Assembly: GCF_009792355.1 (NCBI RefSeq)
Contig: NZ_CP047045.1
Location: 930,001-994,000, forward strand
DNA length: 64,000 nucleotides
Direction: 5' to 3'
Origin: Terricaulis silvestris
GTDB lineage: Bacteria > Pseudomonadota > Alphaproteobacteria > Caulobacterales > Aquidulcibacteraceae
Part shown: in pieces, positions 62,482 to 64,000 of the stretch
How positions within the stretch are numbered: position 1 is the stretch's first letter
How the letters are laid out: each line of letters opens with the position of its first letter
Translations under genes and position numbers: made by a program
The notes under the pieces: model-generated
The model's database searches: none
Told to the model about the DNA's origin: nothing
What the model saw: only the letters and a program-made list of their open reading frames with translations

Positions 62482-62682
62482 ATGATCGACGACGATCCCT
62501 TTGCTCCGCCGGTAAAAAAAGCTGTACCGCTGGAACAGCAGCTTGAGAACGCGTCCATCGACGAACTGGAGTTCCGTATCGAACGCCTCAAGACCGAGAT
62601 CGCCGCTTGCGAAGAGGCGATCAAAGCCAAGCGCGCCCAGCGCGCCGCCGCAGATTCCGTGTTTGGCGGCGGCCGGTCTTAA
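62482..62682 (+). CDS. DUF1192 family protein
   Basis: A 66-residue protein: DDDPFAPPVKKAV, LEQQLENASIDELEFRIERLKTEIAACEEAIKAK, a coiled-coil typical of DUF1192. It is a small alphaproteobacterial family of unknown function, often near rcdA-like genes. GAGGAGG lies close to the start. It is 44 bases ahead of rcdA. Confidence 0.85.
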   Translation: MIDDDPFAPPVKKAVPLEQQLENASIDELEFRIERLKTEIAACEEAIKAKRAQRAAADSVFGGGRS

Positions 62683-62726
62683 CCCATCCGGGCCAGCGGC
62701 CTGTATATTGCGAAACTTCAGGCTGC

Positions 62727-63245
62727 ATGACCGACACGAACCAAGTTTCCCCAACGAGGGCGGGTTTCGACCCCAAGCGCGCGCTGGATTTCGCGCGCTC
62801 GGAGATGTTTGACCGCACCTTTAAGGAAGGCATGGCGCTGGTTGAGGAAACCGCCGCCTATCTCGATGGCCCCGGCCGCGCCGCCTCCAAGCGGCTCTCG
62901 CGCGGCGCAGCACTCGCCTACGCCGGCGAAAGCATGCGCCTCACCACGCGCCTGATGCAGGTGGCGTCTTGGCTCCTGGTCCAACGCGCGGTCCGTGACG
63001 GCGAGATCCAGATGGCCGAAGCCGCGAGCGAAAAATATCGCCTGATCTCGCGCGACAGCCAGCAGCCGCAAAGCTTCAACGGCGCCGACGATCTGCCGGA
63101 AGCGCTGAAGACGCTGATCATCCGCGGCGGCGCCATTTACGAACGCGTCCGCCGCCTCGATGAAACCATGTACGAAGGCAGCGCCGAGATCGCCAACCCG
63201 GTCAACGACCAAATGGCCAAGTTGAACGCGGTGTTCGGCCGCTAG
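62727..63245 (+). CDS. rcdA: DUF1465 protein RcdA, regulator of CtrA degradation
   Basis: A 172-residue DUF1465 protein that in Caulobacter is RcdA, an adaptor for ClpXP-dependent CtrA degradation. The region RSEMFDRTFKEGMALVEETAAYLDGPGR, then AYAGESMRLTTRLMQVASWLLVQRAV and LIIRGGAIYERVRRLDETM is characteristic. ATG at 62727 was chosen because family homology begins there; the frame is open to 62607. The tail ends AVFGR. Confidence 0.88.
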   Translation: MTDTNQVSPTRAGFDPKRALDFARSEMFDRTFKEGMALVEETAAYLDGPGRAASKRLSRGAALAYAGESMRLTTRLMQVASWLLVQRAVRDGEIQMAEAASEKYRLISRDSQQPQSFNGADDLPEALKTLIIRGGAIYERVRRLDETMYEGSAEIANPVNDQMAKLNAVFGR

Positions 63246-63259
63246 TCCTCCGCGCGCGC

Positions 63260-63293
63260 GGGGAGGTGCGGAGCGAAGCGAAGCGGAGGGGCG
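63260..63293. repeat. dispersed palindromic repeat, copy 2
   Basis: GGGGAGGTG (63260-63268) and, after 15 bases, CGGAGGGGCG (63284-63293) repeat the frame of the element at 55504-55542; upstream CCTCC with GGGGAGG forms a hairpin. It lies between rcdA and rpmE. Confidence 0.6.
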
Positions 63294-63372
63294 CGTCGCC
63301 GCCTCAAAACAACTTTCCCCTCAGTCTCGCGCCATGCGCTCGACAACTCCCCGCTTCGCAGGGAGCGTGAAA

Positions 63373-63400
63373 AAGGGCGCCGGATTGCTCCGGCGCCCTT
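63373..63400. terminator. bidirectional terminator between rcdA and rpmE
   Basis: A perfect 12-base stem (AAGGGCGCCGGA / TCCGGCGCCCTT) with a four-base TTGC loop, flanked by A and T residues, sits between convergent rcdA and rpmE. It should stop both transcripts. Confidence 0.85.
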
Positions 63401-63424
63401 AAATCTCTCAGCTCAAAGAAGGCC

Positions 63425-63658
63425 TCAGCCTTCCTTCTTCTTCATGAAGCCGCCGAACTTGTCGTTGAAGCGCGAGACGCGGCCGCCGCGATCGAGCAGC
63501 GTCTGGTTGCCGCCGGTCCAGGCCGGGTGCACTTTCGGGTCGATTTCGAGCGCCAGCGTCGCGCCTTCTTCACCGTAGGTCGAACGGGTCTTGAAGGTCG
63601 AGCCGTCGGTCATTTGGACCGTGATGAAGTGGTAGTCGGGGTGGCCGTCTTCTTTCAT
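63425..63658 (-). CDS. rpmE: 50S ribosomal protein L31
   Basis: Ribosomal protein L31 of 77 residues: [68 protein letters not shown]. It has no CxxC zinc pairs, so it is the zinc-independent (C-) form. The frame is open to 63958, but the family start is the ATG at 63658. Bidirectional terminator downstream. Confidence 0.92.
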   Translation of the reverse strand: MKEDGHPDYHFITVQMTDGSTFKTRSTYGEEGATLALEIDPKVHPAWTGGNQTLLDRGGRVSRFNDKFGGFMKKKEG

Positions 63659-63748
63659 GACCGGAATCCTGGCGGTCCGCCGATCGAGGGCGGGAAAATT
63701 GGAAGCGGGGCTGATACCGGAAAGGCGCTGCGGTAGCAAGGGCGGGCG

Positions 63749-63928
63749 ATGATTTGGCTGATTTTGGCGGGCTTTGCGGGCATGGCGGCGGTCGGGGTCT
63801 CGGCGTGGGCGCGGGGTGAGCGCAAAAAAGTGGATGCAGAGGGCGAGGCCCGGCGTGCTCAATCTCAAATGGAAGCCGAGGAGTCGCGGCTGTTGGCCAA
63901 GCTGCGGAGCGAGAAAGGCGAGAGCTGA
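63749..63928 (+). CDS. small single-pass membrane protein
   Basis: A 59-residue protein: helix [23 protein letters not shown], then a charged helical tail ([23 protein letters not shown]). It is short and has GGCGGGCG upstream of the ATG, only a weak ribosome-binding site. Its stop overlaps the next ATG (TGATG), so it appears to be translationally linked to the DUF3052-like gene. Function unknown. Confidence 0.55.
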   Translation: MIWLILAGFAGMAAVGVSAWARGERKKVDAEGEARRAQSQMEAEESRLLAKLRSEKGES

Positions 63929-64000
63929 TGCCGGCCGCCGGTTATTCCGGAACGCCATTGGCGAAGAAGCTCGGCTTCAAACCGGGCGAGCCGCTCTGGG
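63928..64000 (+). CDS. DUF3052 family protein, 5' end only
   Basis: A gene starting with [20 protein letters not shown] and running off the window edge. The opening Y-S[13 protein letters not shown] is typical of DUF3052 proteins. Only the first 24 codons are visible. The start overlaps the small membrane protein stop. Confidence 0.65.
   Translation, partial: MPAAGYSGTPLAKKLGFKPGEPLW

Overview
The window is about 65% GC and gene-dense, with ATGA-type start/stop overlaps and the codon bias of a free-living alphaproteobacterium. Several genes point to Caulobacterales or a Hyphomonadaceae-like relative: DUF1465/RcdA, DUF1013/TrcR, DUF1192, COQ9 divergent from rpsU, an aa3-type oxidase subunit IV ahead of a three-gene transhydrogenase, and a phoR-pstB-phoU-phoB block. 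The taxonomic placement is inference. No tRNA, rRNA, CRISPR array, transposase or integrase was recognised.

Layout. 1-12.4 kb is a surface-polysaccharide locus. It has a sugar-nucleotide cassette (RfbF-like cytidylyltransferase, PIG-L deacetylase, class III aminotransferase, NAD-dependent epimerase), an outer-membrane barrel, a GrpE-like/Hsp70-like pair, a BY-kinase-like protein with a broken Walker A, a priming sugar transferase, an intact Wzc/ExoP-type co-polymerase kinase and a Wza-type export lipoprotein. 12.6-20.5 kb has a PPP-type phosphatase and the proton-translocating transhydrogenase genes (pntAA, pntAB, pntB), which are separated by small membrane, NTF2-like and secreted genes, followed by a hydrolase and a DUF1801 protein. 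20.5-28.8 kb has an M13 metallopeptidase lipoprotein and a tripartite RND efflux operon whose promoter overlaps a clear palindrome. 29-32.8 kb is phosphate control: phoR, then pstB-phoU-phoB behind a candidate Pho box, with no pstC or pstA between them. 32.8-43 kb is mixed: a WDRRED-repeat secreted protein, ettA, small hypotheticals, a TonB-like protein, a lipase/thiolase operon and an S46 peptidase. 43-51.4 kb has hydrolase, GFA, EVE, methyltransferase, a NatAB-type exporter with a MAPEG protein, rpsU (apparently starting at CTG) and coq9. 51.4-58.2 kb has purEK, a diguanylate cyclase, a DUF1326/DUF2182 pair, an 830-base gene-poor stretch rich in hairpins, an LpxR-like barrel and two DUF465 genes. 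58.3-64 kb has exported MsrB and MsrA, trcR, a membrane protein, VOC and quinone oxidoreductase proteins, DUF1192, rcdA, rpmE and the start of a DUF3052 gene.

The first 12 kb would make, prime, polymerise and export an envelope polysaccharide, with barrel, lipoprotein and kinase as the usual Wzx/Wzy-type export parts; no flippase, polymerase or further glycosyltransferase is seen here. The transhydrogenase, efflux, Pho, Msr and cell-cycle genes are core functions. The least explained parts are the chaperone-like pair in the polysaccharide locus, the genes inside the pnt operon, the DUF1326/DUF2182 module and the structured stretch near 56 kb. All calls come from reading sequence and motifs; no database search was run.
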